DNA from: JBMOOG01 sp049324535
GTDB taxonomy: Bacteria; Pseudomonadota; Alphaproteobacteria; Rhodobacterales; Rhodobacteraceae
Assembly (NCBI GenBank): GCA_049324535.1
Contig: JBMOOG010000014.1
Location: 1-64,000, forward strand
Reading direction: 5' to 3'
Length of the DNA: 64,000 bases
The translations under genes were made by a program, and so were the position numbers. The notes under the pieces were generated by a model. The model did no database searches and was not told the DNA's origin. It worked only from the letters and a program-made list of their open reading frames with translations. Positions 25,645-37,423 of this stretch are shown here, in pieces; the first letter of the stretch is position 1; every line of letters begins with the position of its first letter.

Positions 25645-26937
25645 TCAGAGACCCGGATAGATCGGGAAGCGCGCGCAGAGCGCCGCGACCTTGGCCTTGA
25701 CCGCCGACTCGACCGCGCCGTTGCCGTCCTCGCCGTTGGCCGCCAGCCCGTCCACCACCTCGACGATCAGCCGGCCGATCTCGCGGAACTCGGCCTCCCG
25801 GAAGCCGCGGGTGGTGCCGGCCGGCGTGCCGAGCCGCACGCCGGAGGTGACGGTCGGCTTCTCCGGGTCGAAGGGGATGCCGTTCTTGTTGCAGGTGATG
25901 TGCGCGCGGCCCAGCGCCTTTTCGGTCGCGTTGCCCTTCACGCCCTTGGGGCGCAGGTCCACAAGCATCACATGCGTATCCGTGCCGCCGGTGACGATCG
26001 CGAGTCCGCCCTTCATCAGCTCGTCGGCCAGCGCCTGCGCGTTGGCGATCACCTGCCGGGCATAGACCTTGAACTCGGGCCGCAGCGCCTCGCCGAAGGC
26101 CACGGCCTTCGCGGCGATGACATGCATCAGGGGTCCGCCCTGGATGCCGGGGAAGATCGCCGAATTGACCTTCTTGGCGATCTCCTCGTCATTGGTCAGG
26201 ATCATCCCGCCACGCGGGCCGCGCAGGGTCTTGTGGGTGGTGGTGGTCACCACGTCGGCCGCCGGGAAGGGCGAGGGATGGGCGCCGCCCGCCACCAGTC
26301 CCGCGAAATGCGCCATGTCCACCAGAAGGTAGGCGCCCACCCTGTCGGCGATGGCGCGGAAGGCCGCGAAATCGATCTGGCGCGGGATCGCCGAGCCGCC
26401 GGCGATGATGAGCTTCGGCTTGTGCTCCTCGGCCAGCCGCGCCACCTCGTCGTAGTCGATCCGGTTGTCCTGCGGACGCACGCCGTACTGCACCGCGTGG
26501 AACCACTTGCCCGACTGGTTCGGCGCCGCGCCGTGGGTGAGGTGCCCGCCCGAGGCGAGGTTCATGCCCAGAATGGTGTCGCCCGGTTTCAGCAGCGCGT
26601 TGAACACGCCCTGGTTGGCCTGGCTGCCCGAGTTGGGCTGCACGTTGGCGAAGGCGCAGCCGAACAGCGCCTTGGCGCGCTCGATGGCCAGGTTTTCCGC
26701 CACGTCCACGAACTGGCAGCCGCCGTAGTAGCGCTTGCCCGGATAGCCCTCGGCGTATTTGTTGGTCATCACCGATCCCTGCGCCTCCATGACGGCGGCC
26801 GAGACGATGTTTTCCGACGCGATCAGCTCGATTTCGTCGCGCTGGCGGCCAAGCTCGTCACGGATCGCGGCGGCGATCTCGGGGTCGCGGCTGGACAGGG
26901 CTTCGGAAAAGAAACCGGCGTCGCGCTGATCGGTCAT
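25645..26937 (-). CDS. glyA: serine hydroxymethyltransferase
   Basis: 430-residue PLP enzyme interconverting serine and glycine while loading one-carbon units on tetrahydrofolate. The PLP lysine is K236 in TTTTHKTLRGPRGG; other marks are ELIASENIVS, GYPGKRYYGGC, and the SGSQANQ segment. Length is normal. GAGGAGCCCCCG precedes the ATG. It is divergent from nadK with 167 bases between, and ends in two hairpins. Confidence 0.97.
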   Translation of the reverse strand: MTDQRDAGFFSEALSSRDPEIAAAIRDELGRQRDEIELIASENIVSAAVMEAQGSVMTNKYAEGYPGKRYYGGCQFVDVAENLAIERAKALFGCAFANVQPNSGSQANQGVFNALLKPGDTILGMNLASGGHLTHGAAPNQSGKWFHAVQYGVRPQDNRIDYDEVARLAEEHKPKLIIAGGSAIPRQIDFAAFRAIADRVGAYLLVDMAHFAGLVAGGAHPSPFPAADVVTTTTHKTLRGPRGGMILTNDEEIAKKVNSAIFPGIQGGPLMHVIAAKAVAFGEALRPEFKVYARQVIANAQALADELMKGGLAIVTGGTDTHVMLVDLRPKGVKGNATEKALGRAHITCNKNGIPFDPEKPTVTSGVRLGTPAGTTRGFREAEFREIGRLIVEVVDGLAANGEDGNGAVESAVKAKVAALCARFPIYPGL

Positions 26938-27104
26938 CGGGGGCTCCTCGGGATGGGCATGATCGGCCGTTTCCTAGCCGAGAAACGCACCGGCGCAAAG
27001 GTCGGATTGCGTCGGGAAGCGCCCGCCCTGCGACAGCACCGGAGGCGGCGCCTTGCATTCGCCCCCCACCAATGCCTTGATGCGCCAAATCCGGAGGAGA
27101 CCCC

Positions 27105-27872
27105 ATGCCCGGCGACACGCCGATCGCCTTCCTCGCCAGCGAGACCGAGGCCGCGCAGGCGGCCCTGGTCCGGCTCGAGGCGCGCTACGGAAACCGTCCG
27201 GTCGAGGCGGCCCGCGTGATCGTGGCTCTGGGCGGCGACGGCTTCATGCTGCAGACGCTGCATCTGGCCGAGGGCCGCGACCTGCCGGTCTACGGGATGA
27301 ACTGCGGAACGATCGGCTTCCTCATGAACGACTTTGCCGAGGAGGGGCTGCGCGAGCGGCTGGCGGCCGCCGAAGAGGCGGTCATCCATCCGTTGGCGAT
27401 GCAGGCCGTCTGTGCCGACGGCAGCGTCCATGACGCCCTTGCCATCAACGAGGTGTCGCTCCTGCGCGCCGGGCCGCAGGCGGCCAAGCTGCGGATCAGC
27501 GTGAACGGCCGGGTGCGGCTGCCCGAGCTTGTCTGCGACGGGGTGATCCTGTCCACACCGGCCGGATCGACCGCCTACAACTATTCGGCGCACGGGCCGA
27601 TCCTGCCGATCGGGTCGAACGTGCTCGCGCTGACCGCCATTGCCGCCTTTCGCCCCCGCCGCTGGCAGGGCGCCATCCTGCCGGCCACAGCCTCGGTGCG
27701 CGTCGAGGTGATCGAGGCGGCCAAGCGCCCGGTGATGGCGGATGCGGATTCGCGGTCGGTGCGCGATGTGGTCTCGGTCGAGATCCGCAGCGAGCCTGCG
27801 GTCCGGCACCGCATCCTCTTCGATCCCGGTCACGGTCTGGAAGAACGGCTGATGCGCGAGCAGTTCGCCTGA
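27105..27872 (+). CDS. nadK: NAD kinase
   Basis: 255-residue kinase phosphorylating NAD to NADP. It has the GGDG motif (43-46) in VALGGDGFML, the NE pair in AINEVSLL, and the conserved STPAGSTAYNYSAHGPI loop. The ATG is preceded by GGAGGAGACCCC. NADP supply connects loosely to the NADP-type malic enzyme further on, but the genes are not linked in one operon. Confidence 0.96.
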   Translation: MPGDTPIAFLASETEAAQAALVRLEARYGNRPVEAARVIVALGGDGFMLQTLHLAEGRDLPVYGMNCGTIGFLMNDFAEEGLRERLAAAEEAVIHPLAMQAVCADGSVHDALAINEVSLLRAGPQAAKLRISVNGRVRLPELVCDGVILSTPAGSTAYNYSAHGPILPIGSNVLALTAIAAFRPRRWQGAILPATASVRVEVIEAAKRPVMADADSRSVRDVVSVEIRSEPAVRHRILFDPGHGLEERLMREQFA

Positions 27873-27890
27873 CGGGCGTCCTGCGGCGGG

Positions 27891-29042
27891 TCAGGGCCGC
27901 AGCGCCGCGTCCAGATCGGCGAAGAGATCCTCGGGATCCTCGATGCCGACCGACAGCCGCAGGAGATCGGGCGGGCAGGGTGAACCCTCGCCCTCGATCG
28001 AGGCGCGGTGCTCGATCAGGCTCTCGACACCGCCGAGCGACGTGGCGCGCTTCCACAGGCCGACCCGCGCCGCCGCGGCGACGGCGGCGGCCGGACCCCC
28101 GGCCACGCGCAGGGACAGCATGCCGCCGAAGCCGCCCTGCATCTGGCGCGCGGCGATCGCGTGCCCGGGGTGCGTGGCAAGGCCGGGGTAGAGCACCTGG
28201 GACACGGCCGGGTGGTCCGAGAACCGGGTGGCCAGCGCCATCGCCGAGGCCGAGGCGGCGGCCACGCGCAGGTGCAGCGTTCGCATGCCGCGGATCAGCA
28301 GGAACGCCTCCCAGGGGCCGAGGATCGCGCCGACCGACCGGCGGAAGCCCTTGATGCGGTCCCAGAGCGGACCGGGGCGCGCCACCGAAAGCGCGCCGGC
28401 CACAACATCGGAATGACCGTTGAGATACTTGGTCGCCGCGTGCATCACGATGTCGGCGCCATGGGACAGCGGACGCGACAGCGCCGGCGAGGCGCAGGTC
28501 GAATCGACCGCGACCCGTGCGCCGGCGGCCGCGGCGAGGGCGGACACGGCCGACAGGTCAACCACATCCCAGAGCGGATTGGCCGGGGTCTCGACCCAGA
28601 TCAGCCGGGTGCGGTCGGGCCGGATGGCCGCCTGCACGGCGGCGAGGTCGGTCATGTCCACGAAGGTCGTCTCGATCCCCCACCGGGCCGCCTCCTCGCG
28701 CAGCCATTTGCGCAGCGACCAGTACATGACCCGGGGCGCGATCACATGGTCGCCGGGCGAAAGCGACAGGAAGACCGCCGTGGCGGCCGCCATGCCGGAG
28801 GAGAAGACCAGACTGTCCTCGGCGCCCTCCAGCATGGTCAGGATCTCCTCGGCCTCGCGCACCGTCTGGTTGTCGGGGCGCGCATAGACGAAGCCCGAGG
28901 AGTAGCCGTTGTCCGGGTCGCGCAGGAAGGTGGTGGAGACGTGCACCGGGGCCACGATCGCGCGCGTCGCCGGATCGACATGCCCCATGGCCTGCGCCGC
29001 CAGGCTGCGCGCGCTCCAGGTGTTCCGCCGTTCGTCCGTCAT
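27891..29042 (-). CDS. Cys/Met-metabolism PLP enzyme (cystathionine gamma-synthase / beta- or gamma-lyase type)
   Basis: 383-residue trans-sulfuration family member. PLP lysine K205 lies in MHAATKYLNGHSDVVAG; SSGMAAATAVFLSL and the ETPANPLW motif (substrate carboxylate and PLP contacts) are clear, as is the C-terminal SLGGVESLIEHRAS. The N-terminal RPDNQTVREAE replaces the usual R-x-x-N-P-T pattern. Reaction type cannot be settled from sequence; cystathionine synthase/lyase or an amino-acid lyase are all possible. It converges on nadK. No sulfur regulator or transporter is near. Confidence 0.85.
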   Translation of the reverse strand: MTDERRNTWSARSLAAQAMGHVDPATRAIVAPVHVSTTFLRDPDNGYSSGFVYARPDNQTVREAEEILTMLEGAEDSLVFSSGMAAATAVFLSLSPGDHVIAPRVMYWSLRKWLREEAARWGIETTFVDMTDLAAVQAAIRPDRTRLIWVETPANPLWDVVDLSAVSALAAAAGARVAVDSTCASPALSRPLSHGADIVMHAATKYLNGHSDVVAGALSVARPGPLWDRIKGFRRSVGAILGPWEAFLLIRGMRTLHLRVAAASASAMALATRFSDHPAVSQVLYPGLATHPGHAIAARQMQGGFGGMLSLRVAGGPAAAVAAAARVGLWKRATSLGGVESLIEHRASIEGEGSPCPPDLLRLSVGIEDPEDLFADLDAALRP

Positions 29043-29114
29043 GCTGCTGCCTTCCGTTCCGATGCGGCCATGAGTTGCCGGAATGGCGGAAAGGTCAAGG
29101 CTGGCCGGCGGGGA

Positions 29115-30482
29115 TCAGGACTTCCAGCCTTCGATCTTGCGGTAGAGCGTCGAGGGCGCGACCTCGAGCACGCGCGCGGCCTTCGGGATCGAGCCGCCGT
29201 GGCGGGCGATGGTCTCTTCGATCACCAGCCGCTCGATCTCGGCCAGCGGACGGCCGAGCAAGCCTTCGAGCGTCGCACCGGCTGTCCGTGCGGAGGCCGC
29301 CGGTTCGGAGGGGCCGGCAGGGGTCTCATGCCGGATTTCCGGCGGCAGCATCGACCGGGTGACGACCGGCCCGTCGTTCAGGACCACGACATTGCGGACG
29401 ACGTTCAGAAGCTGGCGGACGTTGCCGGGCCAGGGATAGGACAGGAACAGGGACTTGACCTCGGGGTCGAGGGCACGGAAGGACCGTCCCTCTTCCTTCG
29501 AGAACTGGAGGAGCGCCGCCTCGGCGATCGTCACCACATCGGCGTCCCGGTCGCGCAGCGGCGGCATGTGGATGGGGACCACGTGCAGGCGGTAGTAGAG
29601 ATCCTCGCGGAAGAGGCCGCGCCGGACGGCGTCGAGCGGATCGCGGTTGGTCGCGCACACGATGCGGACGTTCACCTTGCGGGGCCGCGTGGCGCCGACC
29701 GGCTGGATGGTCGAGGTCTGGAGGAACCGCAGGAGCTTGGTCTGAAGGTTCGGATCGAGCTCGCAGATCTCGTCCAGAAACAGCGTTCCGCCATCCGCCG
29801 CCGCGGCCGCGCCCGGCTTGTCGGAAATCGCACCGGTGAACGAGCCCTTGAGGTGGCCGAACACTTCCGATTCAAGGAGCTCGGAAGGGATGGCGCCGCA
29901 GTTCAGCGGCACGAACGGACCCTGGGCCCGATCGGACAGGGCATGCACGGCCTGGGCGCAGAGTTCCTTGCCGGTCCCGGACTCGCCGGTGATGAACACC
30001 GTGGCCATCGACCGGGCGACCGAGCGGATCTTGCCATAGACCTGCCGCATCGGTTCGGACTGTCCCAGGAACTCGCCGGGTTCGGCGCGGGCAGGTTCCG
30101 GGGCCGCGCGTCCGGTCCGCCGCGCGAGGGCGTTGCCGACCGCGTTGAGGAATCGCTGCTCGTCGAAGGGCTTGACCAGGAATTCGTGCGCGCCGAGGCG
30201 CATGGCCTCGACCGCCTTGTTCATCGATCCGTTGGCGGTGATCACGATGACCGGAATGCCGGGGCGTTCGGCCAGCATGTCGCGCATGAGATCCAGCCCG
30301 TCACGATCGGGGAGCATCAGGTCCAGAAGCACGGCGTCGGGGCGGGCGGCGCGGAATGCGGCGAGGCCTTCGGTCGCGTTTGCGGCGGTCACGACGTCGT
30401 AGCCGGCCGAACGCAGCACCGACTCGTAGACCATCTGAAGCGAGGGGGTGTCCTCGACCAGAAGAAGCGCTCCGGCGGTCAT
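29115..30482 (-). CDS. NtrC-family sigma-54-dependent response regulator
   Basis: 455 residues: receiver (phosphoacceptor D54 in VLLDLMLPD, K in LVKPFDE), AAA+ domain (Walker A GESGTGKE at about 166-173; Walker B GGTLFLDEICEL), then a Fis-type HTH at the C-terminus (IPKAARVLEVAPSTLYRKI). The sigma-54 contact loop reads GSFTGA at about 213-218 where GAFTGA is usual. It should activate sigma-54 promoters when phosphorylated. The ATG overlaps the stop of the hybrid kinase upstream (ATGA), which is its evident partner. The target genes are not evident; prpE is the nearest upstream. Confidence 0.92.
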   Translation of the reverse strand: MTAGALLLVEDTPSLQMVYESVLRSAGYDVVTAANATEGLAAFRAARPDAVLLDLMLPDRDGLDLMRDMLAERPGIPVIVITANGSMNKAVEAMRLGAHEFLVKPFDEQRFLNAVGNALARRTGRAAPEPARAEPGEFLGQSEPMRQVYGKIRSVARSMATVFITGESGTGKELCAQAVHALSDRAQGPFVPLNCGAIPSELLESEVFGHLKGSFTGAISDKPGAAAAADGGTLFLDEICELDPNLQTKLLRFLQTSTIQPVGATRPRKVNVRIVCATNRDPLDAVRRGLFREDLYYRLHVVPIHMPPLRDRDADVVTIAEAALLQFSKEEGRSFRALDPEVKSLFLSYPWPGNVRQLLNVVRNVVVLNDGPVVTRSMLPPEIRHETPAGPSEPAASARTAGATLEGLLGRPLAEIERLVIEETIARHGGSIPKAARVLEVAPSTLYRKIEGWKS

Positions 30483-32011
30483 GGGCGACCTTTCACGCGC
30501 TCGGCGGCGACAAGGGCCTGAAGTTCGGCGAGGCGCTGCATGGTCTCGTCCGCGATGCGGCCGAGATCCTCGGCGTCCTTGCGATGCGCCTGGGCGTTCA
30601 GCGTCTCGGCCAGACGCTGAAGGCGCTCGGCCCCGACCGCGCCGGCCAGCGCGATCAGCACATGGGTTTCCGCCCGGATCACCGACCAGTCGGCGCCCGG
30701 AAGGCCTCGGCCAAGCCGTTCGGCCACGCCGGCGAGGTCCTCGTGCAGCCGCTCGACCAGCTCGCCCGCCCCGTCCGGCCCGGCGATGTCCAGCAGATGA
30801 TCGAAACGGTCGCGGTTCAGCGTCGGCGACGTGTCGCCGGTCTCGGGGGGCGCGACCGCGACGCCTTCGTGGCTCAGCACCTGGGCGATGGCCTGGCCGA
30901 CCGTCTCGATGCCGGCCAGCGGCTTGGTCAGGATCGCGTCGGCGCCGGCCTCGTAGATCATGTCGCGGTTGGAGCGCAGCACATAGGCCGTGACCGCGAT
31001 GATGGGCATGTGGCTGTGCAGCCGGTCGTTCGAGCGCAGGGCGCGGATGACGTCCAGCCCCGAGAGCCGCGGCATCTCGATGTCGATCAGCGCCAGATCG
31101 AACCGTTCGCGTTCCAGCCAGTGGATGGCCTCGACCCCGTCCGACGCGATCTCGCAGGCCGCCCCCATCCGGGCCAGCATATGGGCGAGGATCGTCTGGT
31201 TGGTCGGGTTGTCCTCGGCGACCAGAACCTTGATGCGGCTGAGATCCGGCAGGCGCACGGTCGCGTCGGGGGTCGCCATGGTCCATCGGTCCGGCGGCAG
31301 TTCGAGCGTCACGCTGGCGCCGCCGCCGGCGCGGTTGCCGACCCGGATGGTGCCGCCGAGCCGGCCGGTCATGTTCTTGCTGATGTGCATGCCCATGCCT
31401 TGCCCCGGCTTCGGCGCGTCCTCGGGACGCCCCGCGTATTCGAAGAGCCGGGCAAGGGCCGCATCCGAGAACCCGGGCCCGTCATCATCGACGGTCATGG
31501 TCAGGGCGCCGTTCGGGGCAAGACCCACCGTCAGCCGGATGCGGCCGCGGTCGGTGTATTTCACCGCGTTCGACAGGAGGTTCGCCAGCACCCGTTCCAG
31601 CGCGATCCGGTCGAGAGCCAGCACCTGCGGAACGTCCGGGGCCACCGAGACCTCGAAGGCCAGCCCCTTTTCCTTGGCGCGGCCCGACCAGCGCATCTCG
31701 ATGTCATAGAGAAGCCGGGCCATCTGCACATTGGCCGGGTGGGTCGCCGCGAAGTCCTCCTCGCCCAGCATCAGCGCCAGCGTTTCTTCGAGAAGCCGTG
31801 CCAGAACCTCGCCCGAGGCGCGAATCCGTTCAAGCTGGAGGCGGGCCGCGTCGTCGAGGCCCGACTGGTCGATCAGGCGCAGGCCGCCGATGATGTCCGA
31901 GACCGCCGAGCGCAGATCATGGCCGAGCAGGGACAGGCGCCCAGGTTCCGTCCCCGCGCCGGTGTCTGCCGCATGCTGGCGGGGGCGATCGCTGGGGGCA
32001 GAAAGCGTCAT
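30479..32011 (-). CDS. soluble hybrid histidine kinase with receiver and Hpt domains
   Basis: 510 residues. No membrane segment or sensor domain precedes the dimerisation helix: H31 sits in SLLGHDLRSAVSD. The HATPase follows (N box near VLANLLSNAVKYT, D-x-G-P-G in DDDGPG, GMGMHISKNM). A receiver has D310 in LALIDIEMPRLSG and TKP, and a C-terminal Hpt-like domain has H450 in AETHVLIALAGAVGA, where the usual K after HxL is I. So a H31-D310-H450-D54 relay to the downstream regulator is likely. ATG at 32011 preferred to a GTG at 32053, giving a shorter N-terminus. The signal must come from a partner protein or cytosolic cue. Confidence 0.88.
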   Translation of the reverse strand: MTLSAPSDRPRQHAADTGAGTEPGRLSLLGHDLRSAVSDIIGGLRLIDQSGLDDAARLQLERIRASGEVLARLLEETLALMLGEEDFAATHPANVQMARLLYDIEMRWSGRAKEKGLAFEVSVAPDVPQVLALDRIALERVLANLLSNAVKYTDRGRIRLTVGLAPNGALTMTVDDDGPGFSDAALARLFEYAGRPEDAPKPGQGMGMHISKNMTGRLGGTIRVGNRAGGGASVTLELPPDRWTMATPDATVRLPDLSRIKVLVAEDNPTNQTILAHMLARMGAACEIASDGVEAIHWLERERFDLALIDIEMPRLSGLDVIRALRSNDRLHSHMPIIAVTAYVLRSNRDMIYEAGADAILTKPLAGIETVGQAIAQVLSHEGVAVAPPETGDTSPTLNRDRFDHLLDIAGPDGAGELVERLHEDLAGVAERLGRGLPGADWSVIRAETHVLIALAGAVGAERLQRLAETLNAQAHRKDAEDLGRIADETMQRLAELQALVAAERVKGRP

Positions 32012-32057
32012 CCAAACGTCTCGGGAGCAGTCGCGAACACGAAATACCGTCACACGC

Positions 32058-32079
32058 CATGCCTGTGCGGTGCGGCATG
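32058..32079. promoter_or_regulatory. dyad CATGCC-N10-GGCATG upstream of the kinase gene
   Basis: Six-base perfect arms 10 bases apart, 47 bases before the kinase ATG and after the prpE stop. It could be an operator or mRNA stem; chance is not excluded. Confidence 0.3.
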
Positions 32080-32169
32080 ACGGTCAAACTCTACGGCAAG
32101 AGCCTTTCCGCGCCAACCTGTCTGAAACGATATGTCCTGCGGATCTGCGCCCGCCGGGCGGCCGGCGGC

Positions 32170-34068
32170 TCAGGCGGGCTGGCGCGGGTATCCGAGGCGT
32201 CGAAGCGCCGTGCCGATCTCGTCGAGGATCGCCGGGTCGTCGATGGTGGCCGGCATCTTCCAGTCGGTCCCGTCGGCAATCTTGACCATGGTGCCACGCA
32301 GGATCTTGCCTGACCGGGTCTTGGGAAGCCGGTCCACCACGCAGGCCAGCTTGAAGGCCGCGACCGGTCCGATCTGGTCGCGCACCAGGCGGACGCACTC
32401 GGTCACCACCTCGTCATGGGGCCGGTTCGACCCCTTGTTGAGGCAGAGGAAGCCCATCGGCACCTGGCCCTTCAGGTCGTCCGCGACACCGATGACCGCG
32501 CATTCGGCCACGTCGGGATGGCTGGCGAGCACCTCCTCCATTGCGCCGGTCGACAGCCGGTGGCCGGCGACGTTGATGACATCGTCGGTCCGGGCCATGA
32601 TGTAGAGGTAGCCGTCCTCGTCGATGTAGCCCGCATCGCCGGTCTCGTAGTAGCCGGGGAAGTGGTCGAGGTAGGACTTGCGGAAGCGTGCCTCGGCATT
32701 CCACAGCGTCGGAAGCGTGCCGGGGGGCAGCGGCAGCCGGATGGCGATCGCGCCGAGCGTGCCGGGGGGCACGGGATGGCCGCCCTCGTCCAGCACCTGC
32801 ACGTCGTAGCCCGGCATCGGCACCGACGGCGACCCGATCTTGACCGGCAGTTCCTCGATGCCCAGTGGGTTTGCGGCGATCGCCCAGCCGGTCTCGGTCT
32901 GCCACCAGTGGTCGACCACCGGCACGTTCAGGTGCCGCTGGGCCCACTTCACCGTGTCGGGATCGGCGCGCTCGCCGGCAAGATAGAGTGCCTCGAGCGA
33001 GCGCAGGTTGTAGTCGCCGACCAGCCTGCCTTCGGGATCCTCGCGCTTGATCGCCCGCAGGGCGGTCGGCGCGGTGAAGAAGGACTTGACCTTGTGGTTC
33101 TGGATGACACGCCAGAAGGTGCCCGCGTCGGGGGTGCCGACGGGCTTGCCCTCGAAGACGATGGTCGTGCAGCCGGCGATCAGTGGGCCGTAGCAGATGT
33201 AGCTGTGGCCGACGACCCAGCCCACGTCGGACGCGGCCCAGAACACATCGCCGGTGCCGACGTTGTAGATGTTGCGCATGGACCATTGCAGCGCGACCAG
33301 ATGGCCGGCCGTCGGGCGCACCACGCCCTTCGGCGCACCGGTGGTGCCGGAGGTGTAGAGGATGTAGACCGGGTGATCGCCTTCGACCGGCACGCAGTCG
33401 GCCGGTTCCACCCCGTAATGGAAACTGTGCCAGGCGTAGTCCCGCCCCTCGGTCAGTTTCGCCACTTCCTGCTCGCGCTGGAAGATCACGCAGAAGTCGG
33501 GCTTGTGGGTCGCCTGGTCGATGGCGGCATCGAGCAGCGGCTTGTAATGCACGACCCGGCCGGGCTCGAGCCCGCAGGAGGCGGCGATGATGGCCTTCGG
33601 CTTGGCGTCGTCGATGCGCACGGCCAGCTCGTGGGCCGCAAAGCCCCCGAACACCACGGAATGGATGGCGCCGAGGCGCGCGCAGGCCAGCATCGCCTCG
33701 AGCGCCTCGGGGATCATCGGCATGTAGAGGATCACCCGGTCGCCCTTGCCGATGCCCTTGGCGCGCAGCGCCCCGGCCAGCGAGGCCACCCGCGTCTGCA
33801 GCTCGCGGTAGGTGATGCCCTTGGTCGAATGCGTGATCGGGCTGTCGTGGATGATGGCGATCTGGTTGCCGCGTCCGGCCTCGACGTGGCGGTCCACCGC
33901 GTTCCAGCAGGTGTTGACCAGCCCGTCCTTGAACCATTCGTAGATCGGCGCCTTGTCGGCCCAGAGCGCCCGCGAGGGCTTGCGGTCCCAGTCGATGGCC
34001 GCGGCCGCCTCCATCCAGAACGCCTCGGGGTCCGCCAGCCAGCGCGCATAGACGTCCTTGTAGGTCAT
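32170..34068 (-). CDS. prpE: propionyl-CoA synthetase (acetyl-CoA synthetase family)
   Basis: 632-residue AMP-forming ligase that activates propionate (or acetate) with ATP and CoA. The AMP-binding P-loop is ILYTSGTTGAPKGVV; HWWQTETGW and YETGDAGYIDEDGYLYIMARTDDVINVAGHR form the A5-A8 core; the regulatory lysine lies in TRSGKILRG near the C-terminus. The N-terminal MTYKDVYARWLADPEAFWMEAAAAIDW fits the PrpE branch better than Acs. Strong site AGGAGGAGACCCGGA before the ATG. An inverted repeat sits in the promoter. The two-component genes follow on the same strand 158 bases later. Confidence 0.9.
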   Translation of the reverse strand: MTYKDVYARWLADPEAFWMEAAAAIDWDRKPSRALWADKAPIYEWFKDGLVNTCWNAVDRHVEAGRGNQIAIIHDSPITHSTKGITYRELQTRVASLAGALRAKGIGKGDRVILYMPMIPEALEAMLACARLGAIHSVVFGGFAAHELAVRIDDAKPKAIIAASCGLEPGRVVHYKPLLDAAIDQATHKPDFCVIFQREQEVAKLTEGRDYAWHSFHYGVEPADCVPVEGDHPVYILYTSGTTGAPKGVVRPTAGHLVALQWSMRNIYNVGTGDVFWAASDVGWVVGHSYICYGPLIAGCTTIVFEGKPVGTPDAGTFWRVIQNHKVKSFFTAPTALRAIKREDPEGRLVGDYNLRSLEALYLAGERADPDTVKWAQRHLNVPVVDHWWQTETGWAIAANPLGIEELPVKIGSPSVPMPGYDVQVLDEGGHPVPPGTLGAIAIRLPLPPGTLPTLWNAEARFRKSYLDHFPGYYETGDAGYIDEDGYLYIMARTDDVINVAGHRLSTGAMEEVLASHPDVAECAVIGVADDLKGQVPMGFLCLNKGSNRPHDEVVTECVRLVRDQIGPVAAFKLACVVDRLPKTRSGKILRGTMVKIADGTDWKMPATIDDPAILDEIGTALRRLGYPRQPA

Positions 34069-34120
34069 TCCGGGTCTCCTCCTGCGGTGCAAAATTCCGT
34101 TACAAACTTGGCGACATGCA

Positions 34121-34135
34121 CGCAAGTATATTGCG
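34121..34135 (-). promoter_or_regulatory. inverted repeat over the probable prpE -10
   Basis: CGCAA-GTATA-TTGCG on the plus strand. On the prpE strand it contains TATACT, a plausible -10, so a bound protein would affect initiation. Arms are five bases and perfect. It lies 53-67 bases before the ATG. Confidence 0.4.
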
Positions 34136-34299
34136 CCGCCGCCTGCGTTCCCGAGCTGCCGCCAAACTCGTGGAATCGGCGAGCGCGACCGTCACGGTCG
34201 GGGGGCAGACCGGCGGGATCTGACCGATCCGAGGCCACCGGCTTGTGGTCGATCCGGCACCGGGATACAGGACTGCCGTGCATTGCCGCGGGTAAGGGT

Positions 34300-35126
34300 A
34301 TGCGGGGGCCGCTCTACATCATGTGGGCTCAGGGCCTGGATCAGGCCCCAGTTCTGGTTCGGCGGGTGCACGCCCTCTGGGCGCGCTACAATCCGGGCCT
34401 TCAGATCCGCGTCATCGAGGGGGCGGAGGTCCAGTCCCTCGTGCGTGCCGAAGGGATCGACCCCTCGGGGTTGAGCACCCAGATCCTGTCCGATCTGATC
34501 CGGATGATCCTTCTGGGACAAACGGGCGGGATCTGGGCGGACGCCACGGTGATGCCGGTGATGCCGCTCGATGCCTGGCTGCCGGGCCGGCTGGGGGCGA
34601 CCGGTTTTTTCGCCTTCTCGAACGCCAACCGCGACCGCTTGCTTTCTAGCTGGTTCCTTGCGGCCGAGCCCGGGAACCGTCTGGTGGCGCGCTGGCGCGA
34701 TTCGGTCGTCGCCTATTTCCGCACTCCGCGCCGCAGCGCAAAGCAGGCACCGCCCTTCATCCGGCTTGCCCAGGCTTGGCGGACCCATCGAGACGCGGCG
34801 TCCTTCGCCCGCCCCGATGTGGCGGCACGTACCCGCTATTACCCCTATCAGATCCTGCACTACCATTTCGGCCACCTTGTCGCGACCGATCCCGAGGCCG
34901 CGGCTCGGTGGCGGGCGGTGCCGGCGCTTCCGGCCGAGAGGGCCGGTCTGCTCAAGCGGGCCTGCGTCAAGGCCGGCGGACACCCCGACCCATATGAAGT
35001 GAAGCGTCTGCTCTCGGCCTCGCCCGTGCACAAGCTGAACTGGCGCAAGCCGGAGCTGTTCACGGCGGCCCTCGACGCGGCCGAGCAGCGGTTGGCGGAC
35101 GGCGGCGGCGACCCGGCCGTGCCGAC

Positions 35127-35136
<10 letters not shown>
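34300..35136 (+). CDS. capsular-polysaccharide-synthesis / GT32-like glycosyltransferase
   Basis: 278 residues. It starts with PLYIMWAQGLDQAPVLVRR, and continues with ILSDLIRMILLGQTGGIWADATVMP. The S-D-L-x-R ... G-G-x-W-x-D-A-T pattern is that of the Caps_synth/GT32-like sugar transferases, where the aspartate binds the metal and nucleotide sugar. No membrane segment or signal peptide is seen. The acceptor is unknown and no capsule locus surrounds it: it stands alone between prpE and maeB, whose stop it overlaps by ten bases. The site TAAGGGT is close to the ATG. Confidence 0.8.
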
Positions 35137-37406
<2,270 letters not shown>

Positions 37407-37423
37407 CGGTCCCTCCCTCGAAT

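Noticed and set aside
32170..34068. Annotation as acetyl-CoA synthetase (acsA)
   Set aside because: Possible, but the N-terminus and overall pattern fit the PrpE branch better; substrate is not settled by sequence.
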